A DNA stretch of 64,000 bases, taken from positions 2,892,156 to 2,956,155 of the forward strand of contig CP104974.1 of NCBI GenBank assembly GCA_025452255.1. Reading direction: 5' to 3'. Positions within the stretch are counted from its first letter, which is position 1. Every line of letters starts with the position of its first letter. Position numbers and translations under genes: made by a program. The DNA is from Devosia sp. A8/3-2 (GTDB lineage: Bacteria; Pseudomonadota; Alphaproteobacteria; Rhizobiales; Devosiaceae). The notes under the pieces are model-generated. The model made no database searches. It was not told the origin of the DNA and saw only the letters and a program-made list of their open reading frames with translations. Of the stretch, positions 52,602 to 63,656 are shown one piece after another.

Positions 52602-53051
52602 ATGATCCGACTAACTGTTTTTGCTGCAACTCTGGCCCTTTTTGCCGGCCCCGTCTTTGCCCGGGATACCGGCCCGCTGGGCGACAAGGTCGGACAATTT
52701 GTCGGCTCCGGCGAAGGCGAGCTGAGCGCCGAAATCACTCATCTGCAAAACGACGTCTATGCCATCTCGATCACCACGACCGTGCCGATGGAAAACGACA
52801 TTCCCGGCTGCGGCGGCGGCATTAACGGCGAAATGATCATGACCGAGACGGGTGGCAATTTCTTCGTCGAGAACGAAGATTATGTGCAGAACTCCAGCAG
52901 TCCGCTAACCAATGAGCGCTATTGCGAAATCGGCGTCAATTTCGACGAAGATGGCTTCCTCAATATCGAGGAACGCAACGGCTGCATCGCCTATCACGGC
53001 GCCTCATGCGGCTTTTCCGGCCAATTGATCAGCGTGAATGCGATAAACTAG
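52602..53051 (+). CDS. Small secreted protein of unknown function
   Basis: Not recognised. Signal peptide MIRLTVFAATLALFAGPVFA, then a mature protein of about 130 residues (RDTGPLGDKVGQFVGSGEGEL...). It contains five cysteines (GCGGG; RYCEIG; NGCIAYHGASCGF), suggesting disulfides in the periplasm, and alternating beta-like segments (DVYAISITTTVPM). The ATG at 52602 is preferred over an in-frame start at 52575 because it directly precedes the signal peptide. It is followed by the methyltransferase gene 39 bases later. Confidence 0.75.
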   Translation: MIRLTVFAATLALFAGPVFARDTGPLGDKVGQFVGSGEGELSAEITHLQNDVYAISITTTVPMENDIPGCGGGINGEMIMTETGGNFFVENEDYVQNSSSPLTNERYCEIGVNFDEDGFLNIEERNGCIAYHGASCGFSGQLISVNAIN

Positions 53052-53090
53052 GTCTATCCCGCCGGGCGTCTGCCCAAGGAGCACATCACG

Positions 53091-53730
53091 ATGAGCACCG
53101 AGAGCGACGCCCGCTTCTGGGACCGTACGTCCCGCCATTATGCCGCATCCGCATTGGCGGATCAGGCCGCCTATGAGCGCACGCTGGACCGCACTCGCGT
53201 TTTCTTGCGGCCCGATTCGCGCGTGCTGGAACTGGGCTGCGGCACGGGAACCACCGCGCTGCTGCTGGCGAATGATGTGCGCCTCTACACGGCGACCGAT
53301 ATTTCCGCGGCGATGATCGCCATTGCCAAGGAAAAGCACGCCGCCAAGTCCATCCCGGCGCTATCCTTTCGCATCGCGACTGCCGAAGCGCTGGCGCCCG
53401 AATCCGGCCAGTTCTGACGCCGTCCCGGGGTTCAACTATCTCCATCTGGTCCACGACGTGCCGGCCACCCTTCGGCAGATCCATGCGCTGCTCGCGACCG
53501 ATGGCGTGTTCATTTCCAAAACGCCCTGCGTGGGCGAGATGAACCCGCTGATCTGGATGTTCCTGCTGCCGGCAATGCGGGCCCTCGGCAAGGCGCCACA
53601 TGCCAGCGTGTTCCGCGCGGCGGAGCTGGAGCAGCAGATCAAAGCTGCCGGATTCGAGATCGTCGCGGTGGAAAACCACGCGACCAAGGGGAATGATAGC
53701 CGCCCCTATATCGTGGCACGCAAGCGCTAG
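53091..53730 (+). CDS. Class I SAM-dependent methyltransferase (frame interrupted once)
   Basis: SAM-binding motif I VLELGCGTGTTALLLA at residues about 45-60 and motif II-like ATDISAAMIAIAKEKH. After an extra T at 53415 (CAGTTCTGACG for CAGTTCGACG) comes DAV.GFNYLHLVHD, then LLATDGVFISKTPCVGEMN and a C-terminal AAELEQQIKAAGFEIVAVENH, typical of Methyltransf_11-type enzymes. Corrected length is 212 residues. AAGGAG is nine bases before the ATG. The acceptor is unknown. Confidence 0.88.
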
Positions 53731-53731
53731 C

Positions 53732-55204
53732 CTAAAGGCTCGCCAACACGCCCGGGATCAGCAGCGGCAGATCCTCGCTGATCAGCCCCGGCCCGCCGAA
53801 GCGGTTCGCAGCTTCCGCATGCAGCCACACGCCGGCGCAGGCGGCTTCCCAGCCGTCCATGCCCTGCCCCATCAGCCCGGCGATCATGCCGGCCAGCACA
53901 TCGCCCGACCCAGCCGTGCCCAGCCGGGCGGGCGCGTTGGCATTGATGGCGGCGCGGCCATCGGGCGCAGCGATCACGGTGTCACTGCCCTTGAGCACGA
54001 CGATAGTACCCGAATGCGCCGCCGCGGCCCGGGCCATGTCGAGCTTGCCGCCCGGCACATCGCCAAACAGTCGCTGGAATTCGCCCTCATGCGGGGTGAT
54101 TACCACCGGGCGCGACTTGGCATGCACAGCTGCGAACAGCGCGCTCGCGTCTCCCGAAAAGCTGGTCAGCGCATCGGCATCGAGCACCACTGCGGCCTCC
54201 GAAGCCAACACAGTCAGCACATTGTCTCGCGTCTGCTGTCCCACCCCGGCCGCTGGCCCGATCACCACCGAGCGCACCCGCTTGTCGCCCAGCAATTGCC
54301 CTAGCGCGGCCGTGTCCTCAGCCGGCTTGAGCATGATGGCGGTGACATGGGCCGCATGCACCAGCAGCGCCTGCTCGGACCCTGTCAACGACACCAGCCC
54401 CGCCCCCGCCCGGAATGCCCCCATAGCGGCCAGCCGCGCCGCGTCGGTCTGCAACGGCCCGCCGGAGACGACGACGCAATGGCCGCGATCGAACTTGTTG
54501 CCCCCTTCGCCGGGCGCCGGCAGCGACCACAGGGCGGGCGTGTTCTGCCGGGTAGACGGCGCGATCTGGTTGAGCACGGTATCGGGAATGCCGATATCGC
54601 CCAGCACGACCTCGCCGCAGAGCGTGCGCCCCGGCTGTAGCAGATGGCCGGGCTTGAGCCGGAAGAAGGTCACCGTCATTTCCACGATCATAGCCGCGCC
54701 ACGCGCCCTACCCGTCGCGCCGTCAATGCCGCTGGGCACGTCCACGCTCACCACCGGCCGTGTGCTGGCATTGACCGCGTCGATAATCTCCTTGAATGCG
54801 CCCTCCACGTCCCGATCGAGCCCGGCCCCGAGCAGCGCATCCACGACCAGATCGGCATTCTCGATATCGGCTGCCGTGGGCGCCTCCACCCTGCCGGTCC
54901 ATTGGCCCGCCATCACTGCCGCGTCGCCCCTGAGCGCCTCGCGCGAGCCGATCAGCCGCAATTGCACCGGCCAGCCTTTCTGCTTGAGCAGCCGCGCCAC
55001 CACGAACCCGTCCCCGCCATTATTGCCCGGCCCACACAGCACCGGGGCAGATCGCTGGTAATAGCGCTCGGTAATGGCCTCGACCACGGCCTTGCCGGCT
55101 GCCTCCATCAGCGCCAGCGACTTGACGCCGCCCTGAACGGCAAGGCGATCCGTCTCGGCCATCTGGCTGGGGGTGAGCAGGATATCGGCTGAATTGATGG
55201 TCAT
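53732..55204 (-). CDS. nnr: Bifunctional NAD(P)H-hydrate epimerase/ADP-dependent dehydratase
   Basis: Repairs damaged (hydrated) NADH and NADPH. Intact, 490 residues. The N-terminal YjeF epimerase domain has [20 protein letters not shown] and [14 protein letters not shown], plus [11 protein letters not shown]. The C-terminal ribokinase-like dehydratase domain has [30 protein letters not shown] and [19 protein letters not shown]. It converges on the methyltransferase with a one-base gap. One of the few long genes here without a frame break. Confidence 0.96.
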   Translation of the reverse strand: MTINSADILLTPSQMAETDRLAVQGGVKSLALMEAAGKAVVEAITERYYQRSAPVLCGPGNNGGDGFVVARLLKQKGWPVQLRLIGSREALRGDAAVMAGQWTGRVEAPTAADIENADLVVDALLGAGLDRDVEGAFKEIIDAVNASTRPVVSVDVPSGIDGATGRARGAAMIVEMTVTFFRLKPGHLLQPGRTLCGEVVLGDIGIPDTVLNQIAPSTRQNTPALWSLPAPGEGGNKFDRGHCVVVSGGPLQTDAARLAAMGAFRAGAGLVSLTGSEQALLVHAAHVTAIMLKPAEDTAALGQLLGDKRVRSVVIGPAAGVGQQTRDNVLTVLASEAAVVLDADALTSFSGDASALFAAVHAKSRPVVITPHEGEFQRLFGDVPGGKLDMARAAAAHSGTIVVLKGSDTVIAAPDGRAAINANAPARLGTAGSGDVLAGMIAGLMGQGMDGWEAACAGVWLHAEAANRFGGPGLISEDLPLLIPGVLASL

Positions 55205-55231
55205 GGGGCGGTCTGCTTTGTATTACGCAGT

Positions 55232-55329
55232 GTCATTCCGGCGCAGGCCGGAATCCATGCTGAAGGCTATCACCACCATCCAATATGTGGCGAGGGCACC
55301 GAATGGATTCCGGCCTGCGCCGGAATGAC
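55232..55329. repeat. Pair of inverted palindromic repeats (REP-like)
   Basis: Two 27-base arms (55232-55258 and 55303-55329) are exact inverted copies. Each arm is itself palindromic (ATTCCGGC-gcag-GCCGGAAT), separated by 44 unrelated bases. This is the layout of a REP/BIME-type element. It lies in the 3' intergenic space between nnr and tig. Confidence 0.85.
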
Positions 55330-55354
55330 CCGGTGGGATAGGACACCAAGCCAA

Positions 55355-55381
55355 CAAAAAGCCGCCCATTTCTGGGCGGCT
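55355..55381 (-). terminator. Intrinsic terminator of tig
   Basis: On the minus strand, AGCCGCCCA-GAAA-TGGGCGGCT forms a nine-pair stem with a GNRA loop followed by TTTTTG, about 30 bases after the tig stop. Confidence 0.9.
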
Positions 55382-55411
55382 CTTCAAAATTCGTTCTTGG
55401 TTCAGAGCACC

Positions 55412-56792
55412 TTAGTGGTGATGCTCTTCCGGAACCTCGTCCTCGTCAGCCCGGATCAGCTTGGCGAGTTCGGCGCGGGTCATCTTCTTGTCGGTGATTT
55501 CGCCTGAGTCGGCGACATAGTCGACAACCTTATTCTCGAACACCGGAGCGCGAAGACCGGCAAGAGCCTGCGGGTTCTTGCGGTAATAGTCATAGACCTG
55601 CTGTTCTCGGCCGGGGAAGCGGCGCACTTCGGCGATCAGCGCCTGCTGGTGCTCCTCCTCGGTGACGTTGACGTCGTTCTTGTTGCCGATTTCGGCAACG
55701 ACCAGACCCGAGCGCACACGGCGCTCGGCGATCTTGCGGTACTGCTCGCGAGCGGCCTCCTCGGTGGTGCCTTCGTCTTCGAAGGAACGGCCGTGGCTTT
55801 CCACTTCGTGCTGCACGCGGCTCCAGATGGTCTCGAATTCGGCGTCGACCAGCTGGGCCGGAACGTCAGAACTTGTGACCATCGTCGAGTGCGTCCAGAA
55901 TCTGGCGCTTGACGTGCTGGCGGCTCATCGAGACGAGCGCTGCTTCCATCTGTTCCTTGACGGCATTGCGCAGCGCCGCGACGTCTTCAACGCCAAGGCG
56001 CTTGGCGAATTCGTCGTCCAGCTCGCCCGTGTTCGGCCCGTCGACATGCAGGACAGTGACGTCGAACACGGCGTCCTTACCGGCCAGCTCTTCGCCCCGG
56101 TAGTCGGCCGGGAACGTCACTTTGACTTCCTTGGAGCCGCCCTTCTTGACGCCGATCAGTTGCTCTTCAAAGCCGGGGATGAACTCGCCCGAGCCAACAG
56201 TGAGGTGAGCATGGTCAGAAGTGCCGCCATCGAAAGGCTTGCCGTCGATCTTGCCAACGAAGGACAGACCCGAGCGATCGCCGTTTTCGACAACGCCTTC
56301 ATCGCCCTTGTCGGTGTAGCCGCGGTTCTGGGCGAACACGCGGTTGACTTCGGCATCCAGCTCTTCGTCGGTGACTTCAACGACCGGCTTGTCGAGCTTG
56401 ACGCCCTTGAGGTCCATCAGTTCGACTGGGGGCAGAACTTCATATTCCACCACGAATGCCGAGTCGGCATTGCCGTCGAGCACTTCGTTGATCACGGCCT
56501 GATCTTCAGGCAGGTCGACCTTGGGCTGAGCGGCAGCGCGTTCTTCGCGCTTGTCCAAGGTCTCGGACACGGTCGCGTTGATCGCGTCGGTCATCACTTC
56601 GCTCATGGCGGAGCGGCCATAGACCTTCTTGAGATAAGAGGTCGGCACCTTGCCCGGACGGAAGCCCTTGATATTGGCTCGGCCCTTGAGCTCCCGGAGC
56701 TTGGCATCGAGGCGTGTGACCGGGTCGGCGGCCGGAATGGTAACGCTGAGCTTGCGCTTCAGGCCCTCATTGAGGGTTTCAGTAACCTGCAT
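55412..56792 (-). CDS. tig: Trigger factor (frame interrupted once)
   Basis: Ribosome-bound chaperone and peptidyl-prolyl isomerase. The N-terminal domain MQVTETLNEGLKRKLSVTIP has the ribosome-binding motif GFRPGKVPTSYLKKVYG. The FKBP-like domain has DRSGLSFVGKIDGKPFDGGT...IPGFEEQLIG. The C-terminal helical arms end in an acidic/His tail DEDEVPEEHHH. The start at 56792 is preferred over an extension to 56813. An extra base at 55868 (AAGTTCTGACG for AAGTTCGACG on the coding strand) splits the arm domain; removing it joins DDGHKFD to VPAQLVDAEFE. Corrected length is 459 residues. Confidence 0.95.
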
Positions 56793-56839
56793 TCGGTTCA
56801 ATCCCGTATTCAATTAATGTCAGGGCCAGTGTCCAATTG

Positions 56840-56924
56840 TGGTGCGGGTGAGAGGACTCGAACCTCCACGCCTTGCGGCGCTGGAACCTAAATCCAGTGC
56901 GTCTACCAATTCCGCCACACCTGC
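56840..56924 (-). tRNA. tRNA-Leu (anticodon UAG)
   Basis: Eighty-five bases including CCA. Class II variable arm (CGCCGCAAGGCGT), anticodon stem CTGGA/TCCAG with loop TTTAGGT giving UAG, and T arm GGAGGTTCGAGTCCTC. The acceptor stem GCAGGTG against CACCCGC contains one A-C mismatch at the third pair. Confidence 0.94.
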
Positions 56925-57662
<738 letters not shown>

Positions 57663-57720
57663 TAGAAGCGACGCGCCGAGACTAACAACAAGCATTCCGA
57701 TTTAGACAGGGGAAGACCTA

Positions 57721-59131
57721 ATGACCACCGGAAGCGACCTCCTTCAGAAGATCAAAGACGAGAACATCAAGTATCTCGACCTGCGCTTCACCGACCCACG
57801 CGGCAAGCTGCAGCACGTCACGCTCGACGTGTCGATCGTCGATGAGGACCTGTTCGAAGAAGGCACCATGTTCGACGGTTCCTCGATCGGTGGCTGGAAG
57901 GCCATCAACGAGTCCGACATGGTGCTGATGCCCGATCCCAATTCGCACTACATGGACCCCTTCTTCGGCGCGTCCACGCTGGTCGTGAACTGCGACATTC
58001 TCGAGCCCCTGACCTATCAGCCCTATAGCCGCGATCCGCGCACCACGGCCAAGAAGGCCGAAGCCTTCCTCAAGGCATCGGGCATTGGCGACACGGTCGT
58101 GTTCGGCGCCGAGCCCGAATTCTTCATGTTCGACGACGTGAAGTATTCCAATACTCCGTTCAAGGTTGGCTTCGAGGTCGATCATCCCGAGCTGCCGTCC
58201 AACAACGACACCGCCTATGAAGCCGGCAATAACGGCCATCATATCGGTCTCAAGAAGGGTTATTTCCCGGTTCCCCCGCTCGATAGCGCGCAGGACATCC
58301 GTGGCGAAATGCTGGCTGCCATGGCCGACATGGGCGTGGTCGTTGAAAAGCACCACCACGAAGTGGCTTCGGCACAGCACGAACTCGGCATCAAGTTTGC
58401 GCCGATGATCAAGGCTGCCGATGACGTGCAGATCTACAAGTATGTCATCCATCAGGTCGCCAATGCCTATGGCAAGACCGTGACCTTCATGCCCAAGCCG
58501 ATCTTCGGCGATAACGGCTCGGGCATGCACTGCCACCAGTCGATCTGGAAGGACGGCAAGCCGCTGTTCGCCGGCGACCAGTATGCTGGCCTGTCGATGG
58601 AAGCGCTGTACTACATCGGCGGTATCATCAAGCACGCCAAGGCGATCAACGCCTTCACCAACCCGACCACCAATAGCTACAAGCGCTCGGTGCCGGGCTT
58701 TGAAGCCCCGTGCTGCTGGCCTACTCGGCCTGCAACCGTTCGGCGTCCTGCCGTATCCCGTTCGGCCAGTCGCCGAAGTCCAAGCGTATCGAAATCCGCT
58801 TCCCCGATCCGCTGGCCAACCCGTACTTGGCCTTCTCGGCCATGCTTATGGCTGGCCTCGATGGCATCAAGAACAAGATCCACCCCGGCGAGCCGATGGA
58901 CAAGGATCTGTACGAGCTGCCGCGCCAGGAACTGATGCAGATCCCCCACGTCTGCGGCTCGCTGCGCGAAGCCCTGAATAGCACTGGATGCCGACCGCGA
59001 GTTCCTGCTCGCCGGTGGCGTGTTCTGACAACGACCAGATCGACAGCTACATCGAGCTGAAGATGACCGAAGTCGTCAAGTTCGAGCAGACCCCGCACCC
59101 GGTCGAATACGAAATGTACTACTCGGCCTAA
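57721..59131 (+). CDS. glnA: Glutamine synthetase, type I (three frame breaks)
   Basis: ATP-dependent ammonium assimilation into glutamine. Beta-grasp residues [10 protein letters not shown] (the D50-type site), metal ligands in [26 protein letters not shown], the [18 protein letters not shown] signature, [17 protein letters not shown], and after corrections [20 protein letters not shown] and the adenylylation region DKDLYELP. Breaks: lost base near 58709 (EAP-VLLAYS), extra A at 58983 in a CCTGG site, extra T at 59026 (TTCTGAC for TTCGAC). The corrected 469 residues are standard for adenylylated GSI. It lies 71 bases after glnB. Confidence 0.97.
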
Positions 59132-59151
59132 GGCTTGGTGGTGTGCATGAG

Positions 59152-59178
59152 AAAAGGGACCCGAAAGGGTCCCTTTTT
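59152..59178 (+). terminator. Intrinsic terminator of glnA
   Basis: Eleven-pair stem AAAAGGGACCC/GGGTCCCTTTT with a GAAA tetraloop and T-run, 20 bases after the glnA stop. Confidence 0.95.
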
Positions 59179-59246
59179 GTTGGGGAGACGACAAGCGGGG
59201 GTAGGCTCCGCACAGAACACACCCCCACGGCGTCAGCGGTGCCCCC

Positions 59247-59627
59247 TCACCGCAAATTCTGCGGCACTCCGTCCGCAATCTCGTAATAATCCCCCTTGTT
59301 CGCCACGAAGATATGCATCGCCAGCTTGGTATGGGTGGGCGTATCAGAACGCGCCTGGGAAATGCCGATCCAGTCCCGGTGCACCGGATCGAAGAACAGC
59401 GACGAGCCACAGATCGCGCAGAAGCCACGCCGGACCTTTTCCGACGAGTGATACCGAGTCACGTGCTCCGCGCCCTCGATCGCCACCGCCGAGCGCGGTA
59501 CATCCACGCCGGCTTCATAATGCCCGGTATGCTTGCGGCACTTGGTGCAATGGCACGCGGAGCCCATAGGCAAGGCACCCTCGACCGTGAAGCTGATGGC
59601 GCCGCATAGGCACGAGCCCTTGTTCAT
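59247..59627 (-). CDS. GFA/CENP-V family zinc protein
   Basis: A 126-residue protein with the GFA (glutathione-dependent formaldehyde-activating enzyme-like) fold. Cysteines for two zinc sites are visible in GSCLCGAISF, ACHCTKCRKHTG and FCAICGSSLFF; FDPVHRDWIGISQA is the conserved central segment. The true formaldehyde function is proven only for a few members; most are of unknown activity. The start at MNKGSCLCGA (59627) is preferred over an extension to 59660. Frame intact. Confidence 0.88.
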   Translation of the reverse strand: MNKGSCLCGAISFTVEGALPMGSACHCTKCRKHTGHYEAGVDVPRSAVAIEGAEHVTRYHSSEKVRRGFCAICGSSLFFDPVHRDWIGISQARSDTPTHTKLAMHIFVANKGDYYEIADGVPQNLR

Positions 59628-59710
59628 TTTTGCCTCCCTGTTGCGCGGGCACTTTCGCAATGCAGATGCGGGAGTGTCAAACAGGGGAGCGTCGGCCTAA
59701 GGCCGTAAAA

Positions 59711-59810
59711 CAGAGGTTCCGCTTTCGCGGGAATGACATTGTGGGGAGGAGGGTTCCGCGTGGAACACGCCCCACTCTCCGTGTCATTCCCGCGAAAGCG
59801 GGAACCTCTG
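59711..59810. repeat. Inverted palindromic repeat pair, second family
   Basis: Arms at 59711-59738 and 59782-59810 are inverted copies (TGTCATTCCCGCGAAAGCGG... ending CCTCTG), each internally palindromic (TTCCCGC-gaaa-GCGGGAA). The left arm is one G shorter, which could be another indel. The 43 bases between include a smaller dyad (GTTCCGCGTGGAAC). Confidence 0.85.
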
Positions 59811-59839
59811 TTTACCGGCCCTTTGTCAGCTACCGGCCC

Positions 59840-59866
59840 AACAAAAGGGCGCCGCAGCGCCCTTTC
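59840..59866 (-). terminator. Intrinsic terminator of gyrA
   Basis: Minus-strand stem AAAGGGCGC/GCGCCCTTT with loop TGCG followed by TTGTTGG, starting directly at the gyrA stop codon. Confidence 0.85.
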
Positions 59867-62633
59867 TTATTCGTCAGCCGGCGCCTCGGGCGCCTCAGGA
59901 GCTTCCGGCGTATCCGGGATTTCCTCGTCGTCCTCCGGCTCGCTGATATGCTCGACCGAGACGACCTTTTCGTCTTCTGCGGTGTCGAAGACGATAACGC
60001 CCTCGGCTGCCGCGCGAGACAATGCGGATGGGCTTGTCGCCGCCCACCGGCAGGCGGATGGTCTGGCCGCCGTCGCTGATCAGCATGATCTGGTCATCAT
60101 CGGCCACGGGGAAGCTGGCAACGAGCTTGCCGTTGCGCTTGTTGACCGCCATGGCAACGATGCCCTTACCGCCACGGCCGGTGATCCGGTATTCGTGGCT
60201 GGAGGTGCGCTTGCCATAGCCGTTTTCGGAGATGGTGAGGATGAACTGCTCGGTCGCGCTCATCTGGGCGTAGCGCTCCTGATTGAGCTCGCCGGCAACC
60301 ACATCGCCCTCGTCCGAACCCGATTCTTCGGATTGTTCCTCGCCGCGCACCGCACGGCTCATCTTGAGATAGGCGGCGCGTTCTTCGGCGGACGCATCGG
60401 AGTGGTTGATGACGGCCATGGAGATGACCACGTCGTCCTTTGCCAGCTGGATGCCGCGCACGCCCATGGAATCGTGGCCCTTGAACACGCGGACATCGTC
60501 CACCGGAAGCGGATGGCTCGGCCCAAAGCGGTGGTCAGCAACACGTCATGATTGGCGGTGGCCGTTTCTGACGCCGACGATCTGGTCGCCTTCATCGAGC
60601 TTCATGGCGATCTTGCCGTTCTGGCGCACTTCGACAAAATCGGCCAGCGAGTTGCGGCGAACGGTGCCGCGGGTCGTGGCGAACATAATGTCGAGATTTG
60701 CCCAGCTATCCTCATCCTCGGGCAGCGGCATGATCGAGGTGATCCGTTCGCCCTGTTCGAGCGGCAGGATATTGATCAGGGCCTTGCCGCGCGCATTGGC
60801 GGCAGCCAGCGGCAGGCGCCACACCTTGAGCTTATAGGCAATGCCGCGGCTGGTGAAGAACAGCACCGGCGTATGGGTATTGGCGACAAAGAGACGGGCG
60901 ACGAAATCCTCGTCGCGGGTCGCCATGCCAGAGCGGCCCTTGCCGCCACGGTTCTGTGCCCGATAGGTCGAGAGCGGCACGCGCTTGATGTAACCGCCAT
61001 GGGAGACGGTGACGACCATGTCTTCGCGGGCGATCAGGTCTTCGTCGTCGAAATCGCCGGCAACGTCGGAAATCTCGGTGCGGCAGGGCGTGGCGAACTG
61101 GTCGCGGATGGCGATCAGTTCTTCGCGGATAATGGTCTGCACGCGTTCGCGGCTGCGCAGAATATCGAGATAATCCTCGATTTCGGCGCCCGAGCCGTTG
61201 AGTTCCTCGCCGATTTCATCGCGACCCAGCGCCGTCAGGCGGGCAAGGCGCAATTCGAGAATGGCGCGGGCCTGTTCCTCGGAGAGATTGAAGGTGTCGT
61301 CTTCATTGATGCGGTGGCGCGGATCATCGATCAGCGCGATCAGCGGCGCCACGTCGGCGGCGGGCCAGCGGCGAGTCATCAATTGCTCGCGGGCCGTCGC
61401 CGGATCAGGCGCAGTGCGGATAAGCGCTATGACTTCGTCGATATTGGCGACGGCAACGGCCAGACCGACCAGGATATGGGCGCGATCGCGGGCCTTGTTG
61501 AGCAGGAACCGGGCGCGGCGGGTGACCACTTCCTCGCGGAAGGCGATGAAGGCCTCAAGGATTTCCTTGAGGTTCATCAATTGCGGCTTGCCGCCATTGA
61601 GCGCCACGAAATTGCAGCCGAAGGACGACTGCAACTGGGTGAAGCGATAGAGCTGGTTCAGCACCACTTCGGGCAGCGCATCGCGCTTGATCTCGACCAC
61701 GACGCGCATGCCTTCACGCGAGGATTCTGTCGCGCATGTCGGCAATGCCTTCGATGCGCTTGTCGCGCACCAATTCGGCGATCTTTTCGACCAGAGTGGC
61801 CTTGTTCACCTGATAGGGCAGCTCTGTGATGATGAGCGCCTCGCGCTCCTTGCGCACTTCCTCGATCGCGACACGGCCACGCACCATGACCGAGCCACGG
61901 CCCGTCTCATAGGCAGAGCGGATGCCGGCGCGGCCCAGAATGATGCCCGCAGTGGGGAAATCGGGGCCGGGCAGCACTTCGAGCAGTTGGTCGACAGTGG
62001 CGAATTCATTATCGAGCACGAGCAGCGCGGCATCGATGGTTTCACCCAGATTGTGGGTGGGAATATTGGTGGCCATGCCCACGGCGATGCCGCCGCCGCC
62101 ATTGACCAGCATATTGGGGAAGCGCCGGAAGGACCGTCGGCTCTTTTTCGGAGCCGTCATAGTTCTCGCGGAAATTGACCGTGTCCTTGTCGAGATCATC
62201 GAGCAGGGAATTGGTGATGCGCTGCATGCGCACTTCGGTGTAACGCATGGCGGCGGGCATATCGCCATCGACCGAGCCGAAATTGCCCTGCCCTTCCACC
62301 AGCAATTCGCCCATGGAAAAATCCTGGGCCATGCGGACCAAGGCCATATAGACGGATTGGTCGCCGTGGGGGTGGTATTTACCGATAACGTCGCCGACCA
62401 CACGCGCCGATTTGCGATAGGGCTTGTTATATTCTGTAGCCGTTCTCGCTCATCGAAAACAGGATGCGGCGATGCACTGGCTTGAGCCCGTCGCGCACAT
62501 CGGGCAGCGCCCGGCTCACGATCACGCTCATGGCGTAATCGAGGTAGGATTTGCGCATCTCGTCGGTGATCGAGATCAGGGAGATGTCAGACGGCTGCGG
62601 CGCGCTGGTTCCGTTGTCAGGCGTATCGGTCAC
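59867..62633 (-). CDS. gyrA: DNA gyrase subunit A (six frame breaks)
   Basis: Catalytic DNA-cleaving subunit of gyrase. [31 protein letters not shown] opens the winged-helix domain (split here by an extra T at 62435); RYTEVRM carries the active Tyr. The C-terminal beta-pinwheel has the GyrA box in [12 protein letters not shown] (variant) and an acidic tail ([18 protein letters not shown]). Other breaks: about 62124 and 60018 (lost GC), 61728 and 60569 (TTCTG for TTCG), about 60517 (lost C). The quinolone-determining region reads [10 protein letters not shown], with Gln and Met where E. coli has Ser83 and Asp87. Corrected length is about 922 residues. Confidence 0.96.
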
Positions 62634-62820
62634 TGGGTGATTCTTGGTTGTTCGAACTAGCCAATATGTAAGCGATCTCGGGCAAAAATGCTAATTTTTG
62701 CCGGGGGAAGCTGTGGAGAGCACGCTTGGGTCCCCCTGTCGCCGGAAAAACCACTGCCGCTTGACGTTCAGGGCTGACACCTGTATTTACGCAATAACGT
62801 AATTACATGATTGAGCAAAT

Positions 62821-63159
62821 ATGCAAGATCACCTCAGCATCACCTTTGCCGCCCTCGCCGACCCGACCCGGCGGGCCATTCTTGCCCGACTGACCGAGGG
62901 GCCGGCGACCGTCAATGAGCTGGCCGAGCCCTTCGCCACCACCCTGCCCACCGTCTCGCGGCATCTCAAGGTGCTTGAGGAAGCCGGGCTCGTAGTGAAG
63001 GAGCGCTCCGCGCAATACCGCCCCTGCCGGCTCGATACGGCGCCGCTGGAAGCCGCCGATCAGTGGATAGAGCAATATCGCGCCTTTTTCGGCGAACGCT
63101 TCGACCGGCTGGGCGCGCAACTCGATGCGATGGTCAAAGCCAAAGGAGAACAGAAATGA
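62821..63159 (+). CDS. ArsR-family transcriptional regulator
   Basis: Winged-helix regulator of 112 residues: FAALADPTRRAILARLTEGPATVNELAEPFATTLPTVSRHLKVLEEAGLV is the classic ArsR/SmtB DNA-binding domain. No metal-binding cysteine motif (CxC) is present, as usual for the subgroup paired with SRPBCC proteins. Its stop overlaps the next gene's start (ATGA), so it probably controls its own operon. Confidence 0.92.
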   Translation: MQDHLSITFAALADPTRRAILARLTEGPATVNELAEPFATTLPTVSRHLKVLEEAGLVVKERSAQYRPCRLDTAPLEAADQWIEQYRAFFGERFDRLGAQLDAMVKAKGEQK

Positions 63160-63623
63160 CAGCGCAGAAACGCGGTTTCACCCTGACCCGGACCTATCCG
63201 GTGCCGCCCCAGACCGTATTCGCGGCTCGGACCGAGCCCGCCCTGCTCGGCTGGTTTTTCAATCCCGATATGCCGGCCGAGCAGGCACCCGAGGTCGATC
63301 TGCGCATTGGCGGCGCTCGGCGGCAGCAGATGGTAGAGCAACCCGGCAAGTCCTATGTGACCGGCGGGATTTACCGCGAGATCGATCCGCCGCGAAAGCT
63401 GGTGTTCAATTTCGGCGCGATCGGTGGGTGGCCGGACCTGTCGAATGGTCTGGACGATGCACTCTTAGTGACATTGCTGTTCAATCCGGTGCCGGGCGGC
63501 ACGGAAATGGTGTGCCGCCTTGAGGTTCCCGCCCATGTCAGCGATGAAAAGGCCCGCGAATGGTTTGCTCTGGGCATCGAAGCCGGCTGGACGCAGACCG
63601 TGGATCGGTTGCATTTGGGTTGA
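63156..63623 (+). CDS. SRPBCC (AHSA1-like) domain protein
   Basis: A 155-residue START-like ligand-binding fold: FTLTRTYPVPPQTVFAARTEP, LLGWFFNPDM, GGIYREIDPPRKLVFNFGAIGGWPD, then ALLVTLLFNPVPGGTEMVCRLEV and the C-terminal helix WFALGIEAGWTQTVDRL. Pairs of ArsR regulator plus AHSA1/SRPBCC protein are widespread; the ligand is usually unknown. Coupled to the ArsR gene by ATGA. Confidence 0.88.
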   Translation: MTAQKRGFTLTRTYPVPPQTVFAARTEPALLGWFFNPDMPAEQAPEVDLRIGGARRQQMVEQPGKSYVTGGIYREIDPPRKLVFNFGAIGGWPDLSNGLDDALLVTLLFNPVPGGTEMVCRLEVPAHVSDEKAREWFALGIEAGWTQTVDRLHLG

Positions 63624-63656
63624 ATATGGCCGCCCGCGCGAGTGGGCGTGGAGGGG

